A stretch of DNA of 64,000 bases from Streptomyces sp. NBC_00459 (GTDB lineage: Bacteria; Actinomycetota; Actinomycetes; Streptomycetales; Streptomycetaceae), in assembly GCF_036013955.1 (NCBI RefSeq), contig NZ_CP107903.1:2790001-2854000 (forward strand). Direction: 5' to 3'. The notes beneath the pieces are model-generated. The model was not told the DNA's origin. It searched no databases and worked only from the letters and a program-made list of their open reading frames with translations. The translations under genes were made by a program, and so were the position numbers. This document shows, one piece after another, positions 17,684-25,470 of this stretch. Within the stretch, counting starts at the first letter, position 1. Every line of letters begins with the position of its first letter.

Positions 17684-18295
17684 ATGATTGGTTTGAAACG
17701 ACGCTCACGCAAGCAGGCTACTGAATGCACCATGCAGAACGCTGAACTGCTTGAGACCGAGGTGATCACCGAAGGTCCCAAGAGGTTCGTCCGCGAGAAG
17801 TTGCGCATGCCAGACGGAAAGGAGATCGACTGGTATTACATCGACACGCCGGACAGTGTCATGATCGTACCCATCACCGCGGACGGTGACGTCGTGCTGA
17901 TCCGCCAGTACCGCCACAACCTGAAAAAATACACGCTCGAAATCCCGGCCGGCACCGTCATGCGTGGAGAGAGCCCCAAGGATGCCGCTCTCCGTGAACT
18001 CTGGGAAGAAACCGGTTTCAAACTCGCCAGCCAATCCGCCTTGATCGATCTGGGTGACTACTTCGTTCTGCCTTCGGAGACCAACCGGAACGCCCACCTG
18101 TTCCTGGCCCCGTCCGTACTTCTCGGCACCACAGCACCCCCTGGTGACACACAGATCGAGAAGTACTTCGACATGAGCGTGTGCTCCCTGCCGCTGACAG
18201 AAGCTCTGGCCAGAATCGGCCAAGAGATCCACGGCATCGAGACCGTTGCAGCACTGCTCATGGCTGCAAACGCCATGAAGGCCGACAACGCATGA
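17684..18295 (+). CDS. Nudix hydrolase, ADP-ribose pyrophosphatase-like
   Basis: 203 residues. The complete Nudix box is visible: G-x5-E-x7-R-E-x2-E-E-x-G, in GTVMRGESPKDAALREL followed by WEETGF (about 86-108). An ADP-ribose-pyrophosphatase-like context surrounds it (VVLIRQYRHN, then LEIPAG). It would hydrolyse a nucleoside diphosphate linked to another group, such as ADP-ribose. It starts 3 bp after the TIR gene, so it is co-translated and may clear or detoxify TIR NADase products; that link is inference. A start at ATG 17732 (MQNAELLE) would drop 16 basic residues and is also possible. Confidence 0.85.
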   Translation: MIGLKRRSRKQATECTMQNAELLETEVITEGPKRFVREKLRMPDGKEIDWYYIDTPDSVMIVPITADGDVVLIRQYRHNLKKYTLEIPAGTVMRGESPKDAALRELWEETGFKLASQSALIDLGDYFVLPSETNRNAHLFLAPSVLLGTTAPPGDTQIEKYFDMSVCSLPLTEALARIGQEIHGIETVAALLMAANAMKADNA

Positions 18296-18339
18296 CCATT
18301 ACCGCCGGAACGCAAGGTCTCCGGCGGCAAGCTCCATCG

Positions 18340-18745
18340 CCACTGATCGCGCTCCGCGTCGTCCCCGCCCGTACGGCAGCCGTCCCAAGATCTGCCCGGT
18401 CCGCGCGTGGACCGCGTGGAAGGAGGCGGTCGGGCTCGACGACCCCGACGGGTGCGCCTGGCGGCGCCTCCTCAACCGCTGACACACCGTCATGGAGTGC
18501 GGGCTGCAGCCCGAGTCCATCGGAGACATCGTCACCCGCGCCGGCGAACGCGCCGGGATCGAGATCCGCTTCACCGGCCACAGCCCCCGCTGCGGACTCG
18601 CCACGTCCTTCCGGCTCAAGGGCCACGACCAGATCGTCATCGCCGAGCAAGGTGGTTGGGCCCCGCGCACTCCAAGGTCCTGGCCGGCTGCCTCGAAGTC
18701 GTCGACCAGTGGGAGGACAAGCACCTACACGTCGACCTTCCGCAC
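18340..18745 (+). pseudogene. Decayed tyrosine recombinase (phage-type integrase), C-terminal part
   Basis: In one frame, from about 18340, the translation reads PYGSRPKICPVRAWTAW, then an in-frame TGA at 18480-18482. It continues with PESIGDIVTRAGERAG and the recombinase core GHSPRCGLATSFRLKG (H-x-x-R box) and IAEQGGWA. Near 18665-18672 the frame shifts, and the typical end HSKVLAGCLEVVDQWEDK is found one frame over. The N-terminal half and the catalytic Tyr are not recognisable. It is therefore an integrase remnant with one stop, one frameshift and a 5' truncation. It lies directly after the TIR-Nudix pair and probably marks how that pair arrived. Confidence 0.75.
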
Positions 18746-18904
18746 TCAGGACCGGGTTCCGGTTATTCTTGTCCGCGATCTCCGAATCCCCACCAGCACC
18801 ATCGAAACGGCCGAGTGCACGCTGCCTGTCCTGCTCCGACGGGGCGCCGGGTCGGGGCATGAGGGCACAACCGGGCCGCGTCGGCCCAGAATGCGAGGAC
18901 CCTG

Positions 18905-19516
18905 ATGGCGGAGGTCTCGGCAGGCAACCCGTGCCCGTTTCTGCGTGCTCTGGTCGCACACGACTACCTGGACGATGGTGTGGTGCCGCTGTCCACCGCG
19001 GCCGGCACGATCGTGCGGGTCGCCGCCGCAGGCGAAGGCGAATCCGACCTGCCGGACAAGGCGGTACGGCTGATCGCACTGCTCGCCAACGGGATCAGCC
19101 CCGCCCAACTGGTCCGTAACGCCCGGCAGGGCGTACAGCTGAACGCGCTGCGGGACGGCCCCCTGGACAAGCACGGGGCAGGCTCGCGCATCCTTGATGT
19201 GAAGGCCCAGGTCAACGAGAGCGAACTCGACCGGCTGGACACCTTCGCCAGCGACAAGCAACGGCCCGACGGCGGCACCGAGCGCGGCCTCGACCTCGCC
19301 GAGATCACCCGCTACATGGAAGCGAACTACGAGCGTGCCCGGAGCCACCGCCGACGCATCGACCGCAAACTCATGAACGGGGAGTTCCCGCAACTCCTGA
19401 GGGTGATCGGCCGCGACGGCCCGCAGGGGCGTTACCTGTCCCTCGACGACGTGCGCCGCCTGTGCGTCGAGCGGAAACTGCCCCAACGGATGCTGGACCG
19501 ACTCGAAAAGCGCTGA
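18905..19516 (+). CDS. Hypothetical protein with a PCP motif reminiscent of heme-thiolate peroxygenases
   Basis: 203 residues, no signal peptide or membrane segment. The start NPCPFLRALVAHDYL resembles the Pro-Cys-Pro heme-thiolate motif at the front of chloroperoxidase/unspecific peroxygenase proteins. The later ARSHRRRIDRKLMNGEF and LSLDDVRRLCVERKLP fit the helical end of that family loosely. Similarity is weak and I do not claim activity. The gene has GAGGA before its ATG and follows the integrase relic, so it may belong to the same insertion or be the first resident gene after it. Confidence 0.6.
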   Translation: MAEVSAGNPCPFLRALVAHDYLDDGVVPLSTAAGTIVRVAAAGEGESDLPDKAVRLIALLANGISPAQLVRNARQGVQLNALRDGPLDKHGAGSRILDVKAQVNESELDRLDTFASDKQRPDGGTERGLDLAEITRYMEANYERARSHRRRIDRKLMNGEFPQLLRVIGRDGPQGRYLSLDDVRRLCVERKLPQRMLDRLEKR

Positions 19517-19658
19517 GACAGCGAGCGCGGCCCGCACGGGAACACGCCTGTCGGCACACTGGGCGACACGGCTTCGATGCCCCGGATCAGGTGCGTGAGC
19601 GAGCAGGGCGGCGGCCCGGGGCGGTCGGAGTGATCCGCCCCCGCACCCGCCCAAGCCC

Positions 19659-20138
19659 CTACCTCAGCCCCTGGCGCCGCACCAGCGACCACCACTCCGG
19701 TACGTCCACCTCGGCCCGTACCGTCTTCCCCGGTGGCTCCCGGTCCAGCACCTCCCACCGGTCCGCCACCGCGTCGACGAGAACCAGCCCTCGCTTGGAC
19801 TCCGCCAGGGGCGACGGAGGCCTTACGTCCCTCGGTCCCGGCGGGCGCGAGCCGCTGCGGCTGTCGGTGACCTCCACGCGCACGCCGCCCGTGACGAGCG
19901 TGAGCCGCAGCTCGAAGTCCCGCCCGGGGACGCGTCCATGGGTCACGGCGTTCGCGGCCAGCTCGGCGACGATCACGGCGACGGCCTCCGAGACGTCCGA
20001 GCCGTACAGGATGCCCCAGGCGTGCAGCTGCCCCACGGCGAGGTGCCGGGCGAGACGGGCACCTCGCGGGGTGGAGCTCAGGCGCTGGGTGAACATACGT
20101 ACGGTAACCGGGTGTTGAGGGGCCGAGGATGCGCTCAT
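19659..20138 (-). CDS. RsbW-like ATP-binding protein (HATPase_c_2)
   Basis: 159 residues. A GHKL-type ATPase domain with an intact N box (VIVAELAANAVTHG, about 55-68), a D box (VEVTDSRSG) and the GLVLVDAVADRW region. These are features of anti-sigma factor/serine kinases of the RsbW/SpoIIAB type without a transmembrane sensor. It is divergent from an XRE/DUF5753 regulator and a DUF397 gene. This three-gene grouping recurs many times in Streptomyces genomes (whiJ/abaA-like clusters) and affects development and antibiotic control in known cases. Its target sigma factor is not visible here. Confidence 0.85.
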   Translation of the reverse strand: MSASSAPQHPVTVRMFTQRLSSTPRGARLARHLAVGQLHAWGILYGSDVSEAVAVIVAELAANAVTHGRVPGRDFELRLTLVTGGVRVEVTDSRSGSRPPGPRDVRPPSPLAESKRGLVLVDAVADRWEVLDREPPGKTVRAEVDVPEWWSLVRRQGLR

Positions 20139-20294
20139 GCGCCCAATGTGGCGCGCGGAAGGGCCACTTCACCAGGTCGGAGCCGTGTACGCCGGGGCAG
20201 CGTACGCGGTTACGGACTGGACAGTACTCGTTACTGCACGTGAGCATTGGCGGATCGGTGTGCGGCGGGGCGAGTGCGCGAGAGGTGGTCGGCG

Positions 20295-21143
20295 ATGACT
20301 GAGGGCACGCAGGGGACGACGGGCGGCGAGCCGGAGTTCTCGGACAGTTTGCGGACGTTCGGGGCGGTGGTCCAGGCCTTGCGCGAGCACATGGGGATGA
20401 GCAGGAGGGAACTGGCGCTGGCGGTCCGGTTCTCCGAACACACGGTGGCCTCCGTCGAGTTGGGGAGGCGGATGCCCGATCCGGAGTTCGTCGACCGAGC
20501 GGATGCGGCGCTCGGCAACACGGGGGCGCTGAAGAAGGCGGCCGAGTTCCTCAACCGGCAGCCGGGACTGGCCGCATGGTTCAGGCGGTGGGCGCAGCTG
20601 GAGGGGACGGCGATCAGCCTGTGCACATACGAATGCCGCCTGATTCCGGGCCTGTTGCAGACGGAGGCGTACGCGCGTGCCGTGACGATGAGCGTGCCGC
20701 CGCTACCCGTCGAGGAGGAGTTGAACTGGCGGATCGAAGCCCGTCTGGAACGGCAGAAGCTGCTCTCCGTGCAGCGGAATCCGCTGTGCTCGTTCAGCTT
20801 CATCCTCGAACAGGCGGTGCTGGAGCGGCACACGGGCGGCGAGGAGGTCACCCGGGAGCTGTTCGACCACCTGTTGGACGTGATCGACCGGCACTGGAAC
20901 GTGGAGGTACAGCTCATGCCGCTGCGGCAGCCCGTACACGCGGGGCTGGACGGCCCGTTGCAGCTGCTGGAGACACCGAAGAACAAGTGGTTCGCCTACT
21001 CCGAGGGGCAGGAAAACGGCCGTCTCATCTCTGACCCGAAAGGGATCAGCATCCTCCAGCAGCGGTATGCGAAACTGCGCTCGCAGGCTCTGACACCTGA
21101 AGATTCCCGGAGCCTGTTGGAGCGGATGCGAGGAGCGCTATGA
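20295..21143 (+). CDS. XRE-family regulator with DUF5753 (WhiJ-like)
   Basis: 282 residues. An N-terminal Cro/C1 helix-turn-helix at about 15-70 (FGAVVQALREHMGMSRRELA, then FSEHTVASVELGRRMPDPEF) precedes the DUF5753 ligand-like domain (about 95-275). The latter shows YECRLIPGLLQTEAYARA, FILEQAVLERHTGG and the C-terminal LRSQALTPEDSRSLLERM. ATG 20295, with a purine-rich AGAGGTGG upstream, is preferred to the longer ATG 20247. Its end overlaps the DUF397 gene by ATGA. Such regulators typically work as a pair with the adjacent small DUF397 protein. Confidence 0.88.
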   Translation: MTEGTQGTTGGEPEFSDSLRTFGAVVQALREHMGMSRRELALAVRFSEHTVASVELGRRMPDPEFVDRADAALGNTGALKKAAEFLNRQPGLAAWFRRWAQLEGTAISLCTYECRLIPGLLQTEAYARAVTMSVPPLPVEEELNWRIEARLERQKLLSVQRNPLCSFSFILEQAVLERHTGGEEVTRELFDHLLDVIDRHWNVEVQLMPLRQPVHAGLDGPLQLLETPKNKWFAYSEGQENGRLISDPKGISILQQRYAKLRSQALTPEDSRSLLERMRGAL

Positions 21144-21388
21144 GGACGACGTCCAGCCTGGCCTGGTTCAAGAGCAGTTACAGCGGCTCCGAGGGCGACG
21201 ACTGCGTCGAAGTCGCCCTCTCCTGGCACAAGTCCAGCTACAGCAGCGGCAGCCAGGGCGACTGCGTCGAGGTCGCCACCTGCCCCGGCACCGTCCACAT
21301 CCGGGACTCCAAGGACAAGGCGGGCCCCCAGCTCACCCTCTCCCCCGCCACTTGGGCCGGCTTCGTCGCGTACGCCGTCAGGGTCTGA
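21140..21388 (+). CDS. DUF397 protein with a duplicated N-terminal half-motif
   Basis: 82 residues. The DUF397 signature W-x-KSSYS...G-DCVEVA occurs twice: AWFKSSYSGSEGDDCVEVA (about 8-26) and SWHKSSYSSGSQGDCVEVA (about 28-46). A single family ending follows (IRDSKDKAGPQLTLSPATWAG). Usual DUF397 proteins have the motif once and are about 60-70 residues, so this one carries an internal duplication of roughly 20 codons. The start overlaps the XRE gene stop. Its probable role is an accessory or antagonist of that regulator. Confidence 0.88.
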   Translation: MRTTSSLAWFKSSYSGSEGDDCVEVALSWHKSSYSSGSQGDCVEVATCPGTVHIRDSKDKAGPQLTLSPATWAGFVAYAVRV

Positions 21389-21471
21389 CAGCGGGCGGGG
21401 CGAGGTGCGGTCGAACATAAACCGCGTCCGCCGCGTCACAGTCCCGACAGCATCAGCTTCGGGGGGACCCC

Positions 21472-22434
21472 ATGCGCACGCACAACACCCGTACCACGAC
21501 CCGGCTCGCCCTCGTCCTCACCCTCACCACCGCCCTGTTCGCGGCCGGCTGCGACGGCGAGAAGGTGGAGGACGGCAGCACCGTCCCCAAGGACGGCAGC
21601 ACCGTACCGAAGTCCACCGCGCCCAAGAACAGCCCCGCACCGTCGAACAGCCGCGCCCAGCGGGTCGCCGACGCCTGGGAGGGTTCCAAGGCGGGTGAGG
21701 ACTGGCTCAAGGGCTACTTCCCCATGGGCGACGCGGCCCAGCCGCCCGGCGGCGGCTTCCGCAGCGAGGACGACAAGATGGCCTACGAGGGGGAGAGTTA
21801 CGTCCTGCGTGGCGAACTCCCCGCCACCGCGCCCGAGGAGGGGAAGGTGGAGTGGGAGGGCGGAGGCTCCCTCGCCCACCCCCTGCTGGACGCGCGGCAG
21901 ACGTACAGCGCCCTGAACCGCTACGGCGAGTCCGCGGACCCTCATCTCATCGTCACCGGGGCCAAGTTGGGGGAGATGACGATCTCGACGAGCCGGGGCC
22001 CGGCGACCGTACCGGCCTGGCTGTTCACGCTGGAGGGGTACGACGAGCCGCTCAAGCGCGTCGCACTGCGCCCGTCGAAGCTCCCGAAGTCTCCGATCGG
22101 GCAGCTCGGGGAGTCACCCACCGAACTGTGGCAACTCCCGCGGCTGGTGGACTTGTCCGAGGACGGGCGGACCATCACCGTGCTGGCGCACCACGGCTCC
22201 TGCGACAACGGCCCTCGTGTGAAGGCACTGGAAACGGACGGCAGCGTGGTGCTCTCCGCGACCGTCGCCTCCAGGAAGCTGGATCCGGATGTGGCCTGCG
22301 ACGCCGCCATGCACGGAAAAAAGGTGAAGGTCGAGCTGGACCGGCCGCTGGGCACCCGGATCCTCCTGGACGCCTTCATGGGACGTCCGGTGCCGTACGG
22401 CGAGGAGGGCTGGGCCTCACCGAGCTGGAGTTGA
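21472..22434 (+). CDS. Hypothetical lipoprotein
   Basis: 320 residues with a lipoprotein signal peptide ending LFAAGC (Cys near residue 24). A Lys/Thr/Ser/Pro-rich spacer contains the repeat DGSTVPKDGSTVPK (about 32-45), probably spanning the cell wall. The mature domain (about 65-320) has no fold I recognise; cysteines near 244 and 277 could pair. GGGGGGACC before ATG 21472 supports the start. It is a separate transcription unit from the DUF397 gene. Function unknown. Confidence 0.75.
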   Translation: MRTHNTRTTTRLALVLTLTTALFAAGCDGEKVEDGSTVPKDGSTVPKSTAPKNSPAPSNSRAQRVADAWEGSKAGEDWLKGYFPMGDAAQPPGGGFRSEDDKMAYEGESYVLRGELPATAPEEGKVEWEGGGSLAHPLLDARQTYSALNRYGESADPHLIVTGAKLGEMTISTSRGPATVPAWLFTLEGYDEPLKRVALRPSKLPKSPIGQLGESPTELWQLPRLVDLSEDGRTITVLAHHGSCDNGPRVKALETDGSVVLSATVASRKLDPDVACDAAMHGKKVKVELDRPLGTRILLDAFMGRPVPYGEEGWASPSWS

Positions 22435-22555
22435 GGCGCTGCGCCTGCCTCGCCAACCCCCTTGTCTCACAAGTGACTTGACGTGTCGTCACTTTGCCAA
22501 ATCCCTAGCTCGTCGACAGGACATCGACAGGAAACCCCACTAGCTTGCCGTGTCC

Positions 22556-23326
22556 ATGACAGAGATTTCGGAAACGCCCCCCACGGCGATCGGTCGCCGC
22601 ACCGTACTGATCGCGACCGGCGCCACCGCCGCCACCCTGGCCGTGGCCGTCGCCGTGCCCGAATCCCCGGCCCCCACCGCGGACACGACCGCTCCTGTCG
22701 CCGCCGCGGCCGTCTGCACCCTCACGAAGGAGATGACCGAAGGCCCCTACTACCTCGACGGCCAGTACGTCCGCGCCGACATCCGCGAGGACAAGACCGG
22801 CATCCCCCTCAAACTCACCCTCACCGTCGTCGACGACGACACCTGCGCGCCCCTCGGCAACGCGCTCGTGGAGATCTGGCACTGCGACGCCCTCGGCGAG
22901 TATTCCGGCTTCGTCGGCAACAACGGCCACAACGAACCGGACAACGGCACCTTCCTGCGCGGCGGTGTACTGACGAACTCCAGCGGGGTCGCCAACATCA
23001 CCACCGTCTACCCCGGTTGGTACCGGGGCCGCTGTGTCCACATCCACCTCAAGGTGCACACGAACGTCACGCTCACGTCCGACGGCTCGTTCACCGGCGG
23101 CCAGGAACTCCACACCGGGCAGCTGTTCTTCAACGAGACGATCACAGCGAAGGTCGCGGCACTCTCGACCTACGCGGCCAACACCGTCACCCGCACCACC
23201 CTCGCCCAGGACTCGATCTACGACGAGGGCGGCGCCGCCTCCGGCCTCCTCACCCTTACCGCACTGGGGAGTTCGACCTCGGCGGGGTACGCGGGGACAC
23301 TGACCGTGGGCGTGGAAAGCAGCTGA
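22556..23326 (+). CDS. Tat-exported intradiol ring-cleavage dioxygenase (paralog 1)
   Basis: 256 residues. The N-terminus GRRTVLIATGATAATLAVAV is a twin-arginine signal. The catalytic domain keeps all four non-heme Fe(III) ligands expected for intradiol dioxygenases: the Tyr of LGEYSGFVG, the Tyr of YPGWYRGR, and the two His of VHIHLKV. The EGPYYLDG motif opens the fold. It should cleave catechol-type aromatics outside the cytoplasm, for example lignin-derived compounds. It is about half identical by eye to the protein at 24495. GTG 22550 would add two residues. An inverted repeat (AAGTGAC/GTCACTT at 22471-22494) precedes it and may be regulatory. Confidence 0.85.
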   Translation: MTEISETPPTAIGRRTVLIATGATAATLAVAVAVPESPAPTADTTAPVAAAAVCTLTKEMTEGPYYLDGQYVRADIREDKTGIPLKLTLTVVDDDTCAPLGNALVEIWHCDALGEYSGFVGNNGHNEPDNGTFLRGGVLTNSSGVANITTVYPGWYRGRCVHIHLKVHTNVTLTSDGSFTGGQELHTGQLFFNETITAKVAALSTYAANTVTRTTLAQDSIYDEGGAASGLLTLTALGSSTSAGYAGTLTVGVESS

Positions 23327-23362
23327 CGCCGGCCTCCCCGGCGTAACCCGGCACACCGGGAA

Positions 23363-23400
23363 GGGTGGTGCGGACACGGCCGGCCGTGTCCGCACCACCC
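23363..23400. terminator. 38-bp perfect palindrome, bidirectional terminator
   Basis: The left arm starts GGGTGGTGCGGACACGGCC (23363-23381) and its exact reverse complement fills 23382-23400. It lies between the convergent dioxygenase and DUF4360 genes. Confidence 0.8.
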
Positions 23401-23489
23401 GCACGCCCACCGACCCGACGGGCGACGCCCCGCGAGCGTGTCGCCGCCCGTCGGGCAGGCCTACAACTCCCTTACGGCTCCCACAGATC

Positions 23490-24134
23490 TCACTTCGCGG
23501 GGCACTGCTGCCACGCCAGGTGGTAGATCGTGTCGATCTCGCCGTCCGTCGAGTCCATCGCCATGAAGCTGGTGCCCGTCGACGTGCCCGCGTTCACCCG
23601 CAACTCCGTGTTGATGTTGAAGTTGCGCTGAACTCCACAGGGCGCCCACACCAGTTGGGCCCACTCGGTGGTGTCGGTGGCCTGCCAGTTGTCGTTGTAC
23701 GGACCGTTGTACGAGTGGTTGCGGAACGCCGTGTTCGACGAGCCCTGGAAGTAGTACGAGGCTCGCTGGACGCCGCTCGCGCCCCGCTGAAGGGCCGCGA
23801 AGCCCCGGTAGTCGACGCTGGCGATGGCGTACGTGAAGCCCGCCGGGACGTGGACCAGCAGGTTGAGCTGGCAGTTCTTGCGGAACGCCGTCGGGTCGGA
23901 GTTGCCGCCGGCCTGGGCGAGGTAGTCGCTGTAGGTGACGGTGAAGGCGGTGTTGTCGCCGGAGACGGCCACCGCGGCCGTACCCGCGGGACAGCCGGAG
24001 CCGTTCACCGTGGCGACCTTGATGACGATCTTGTCCGGGGGCGGGTCCTCGAAGGACGACCCGGCACCCTGTGCGGGTATCGCGGAGGCGAACAGAGCGG
24101 CAATCGCGCCGCTCACGAGCAGGCCACCAGCCAT
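23490..24134 (-). CDS. Secreted DUF4360 protein
   Basis: 214 residues. A Sec signal peptide (MAGGLLVSGAIAALFASAIP, cleavage near AQG) is followed by a DUF4360 domain: GSGCPAGTAAVAVSGDN, FTVTYSDYLAQAGG, the central KNCQLNLLVHVPAGFTYAI, and WAPCGVQRNFNINTELRV. Four cysteines probably form two disulfides. The domain is common in actinobacterial and fungal secretomes without a known activity. ATG 24134 with AAAGGGAG 5-6 bp upstream is chosen over longer readings, which would add about 90 unlikely residues. It lies between two exported intradiol dioxygenases. Confidence 0.85.
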   Translation of the reverse strand: MAGGLLVSGAIAALFASAIPAQGAGSSFEDPPPDKIVIKVATVNGSGCPAGTAAVAVSGDNTAFTVTYSDYLAQAGGNSDPTAFRKNCQLNLLVHVPAGFTYAIASVDYRGFAALQRGASGVQRASYYFQGSSNTAFRNHSYNGPYNDNWQATDTTEWAQLVWAPCGVQRNFNINTELRVNAGTSTGTSFMAMDSTDGEIDTIYHLAWQQCPAK

Positions 24135-24494
24135 GGTTCTCCCTTTCGTCGCAGTGGTGCAGTGGGGGGTGAGAATCATGCGTGCACAGCAGTCATGCAC
24201 ATGCCAAACAAGACGCACGACCGCACTCAACCTGTGATTGAGCCATGAAGGATCTGTGAAGGTCGAGCGGTCGCAGCATAGGTGGCCCGGCAGGCACCAG
24301 CCACGTCGATCCCCGGCCAATCCCCGCCCCCGCGCGGCCTGTTTAGCCCGTCGATGTAACGCGCAGCTATCATCACGCCACGCGGAGTGTGCCCCAACTC
24401 CGCACCAAACCAATGGAGTTGAGCGTTAGGTCCCCAGGGCATTCATAGCCGGGTTTTAAGGAAATCCTCAGGTGCGCCCCTAGGTTTCCGGGAC
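24135..24494. other. Intergenic region between divergent DUF4360 and dioxygenase genes
   Basis: About 360 bp without a credible gene. It must hold two divergent promoters. The right part (24415-24480) is AT-richer (GGGTTTTAAGGAAATCC), which suits a promoter for the dioxygenase gene, but I cannot assign -35/-10 boxes with confidence. Short open frames here lack typical codon bias. Confidence 0.5.
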
Positions 24495-25373
24495 ATGACA
24501 GAGAACACGAACCCCCAGAACAGCGCCCCCACGACCGCCTCCGAGGTCCTCTCCGACACCACCGCCGGCGCGGGCAAACACCGGCTGAGCAAGTCCGTAC
24601 AGCGACGCCGCGTCCTGATCGGCGGCGGTACCGCGGCGGTCGTCGGCGGACTCGCGGTCGCCGGCTTCGCCTCCGCCAGCCCGACCACCACGGCCACGGA
24701 GTCCGAGACGGCCACCAGCACCTCGGAGGACAGTTCCTCGTCGACCACCAGCAGCGTCTGTGTCCTCAACGCCGAGGTCACCGAGGGCCCTTACTCCCTC
24801 GACGGCGCGCTCGTCCGTGAGGACATCCGCGAGGACAAGGAAGGGTTCGAGGTCCAGCACACCTTCACGGTCGTCGACGTCGGCAACGACTGCGCCCCGC
24901 TCGCCGACGCCCTCGTCGAGATCTGGCACTGCGACCACCTCGGCGAGTACTCCGGCTTCGTCGGCGGCAACGGCCACCAGGAGGAGGACAACGGCACCTT
25001 CCTGCGCGGCGGGCAGCTGACCGACGAGAACGGCCAGGTCACCATCGTCTCGATCTGGCCCGGCCACTACATCTCCCGGGCCGTCCACATCCACATGCGG
25101 GTGCACACGGACGTCACGCTCACCGACACCTCGTACACCGGCGGAGAGGTCATCCACACCGGTCAGCTCTTCTTCGACGCGGACATCAACGCGAAGGTCC
25201 AGGCCACCTCCCCCTACTCGGCGAACACCACCCCGGAGACCCTTCTGTCCGCCGACAGCATCTACGACGACGGCGGTGCCTCCTCCGGCCTGCTGACGCT
25301 CACCGCACTCGGCTCCAGCGTCTCCGACGGCTACAAGGCCACCCTCACTGTCGGGGTGGACACGACCGGCTGA
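24495..25373 (+). CDS. Tat-exported intradiol ring-cleavage dioxygenase (paralog 2)
   Basis: 292 residues. A long n-region precedes the twin-arginine signal (SVQRRRVLIGGGTAAVVGGL), then a Thr/Ser/Glu-rich linker (about 65-90). The catalytic domain retains the four iron ligands: Tyr in LGEYSGFVG, Tyr in WPGHYISR, and both His in VHIHMRV. EGPYSLDG replaces EGPYYLDG of the paralog at 22556. It probably cleaves catechols in or near the cell wall. A strong terminator follows. The second copy of this exported enzyme within 2 kb suggests local duplication and divergence. Confidence 0.85.
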   Translation: MTENTNPQNSAPTTASEVLSDTTAGAGKHRLSKSVQRRRVLIGGGTAAVVGGLAVAGFASASPTTTATESETATSTSEDSSSSTTSSVCVLNAEVTEGPYSLDGALVREDIREDKEGFEVQHTFTVVDVGNDCAPLADALVEIWHCDHLGEYSGFVGGNGHQEEDNGTFLRGGQLTDENGQVTIVSIWPGHYISRAVHIHMRVHTDVTLTDTSYTGGEVIHTGQLFFDADINAKVQATSPYSANTTPETLLSADSIYDDGGASSGLLTLTALGSSVSDGYKATLTVGVDTTG

Positions 25374-25385
25374 GCCCGGAAACGA

Positions 25386-25427
25386 GAACGACCTGAGCGC
25401 CGTGCGAGGACGGCGCTCAGGTCGTTC
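25386..25427 (+). terminator. Rho-independent terminator, 18-bp stem
   Basis: GAACGACCTGAGCGCCGT (25386-25403) pairs perfectly with 25410-25427 around a 6-nt loop, just after the dioxygenase stop and facing the convergent amidase gene. Confidence 0.85.
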
Positions 25428-25470
25428 ACGTTGTTCGTATCGGTCACACGGAGAAGGGGAGCCTGGCGTG

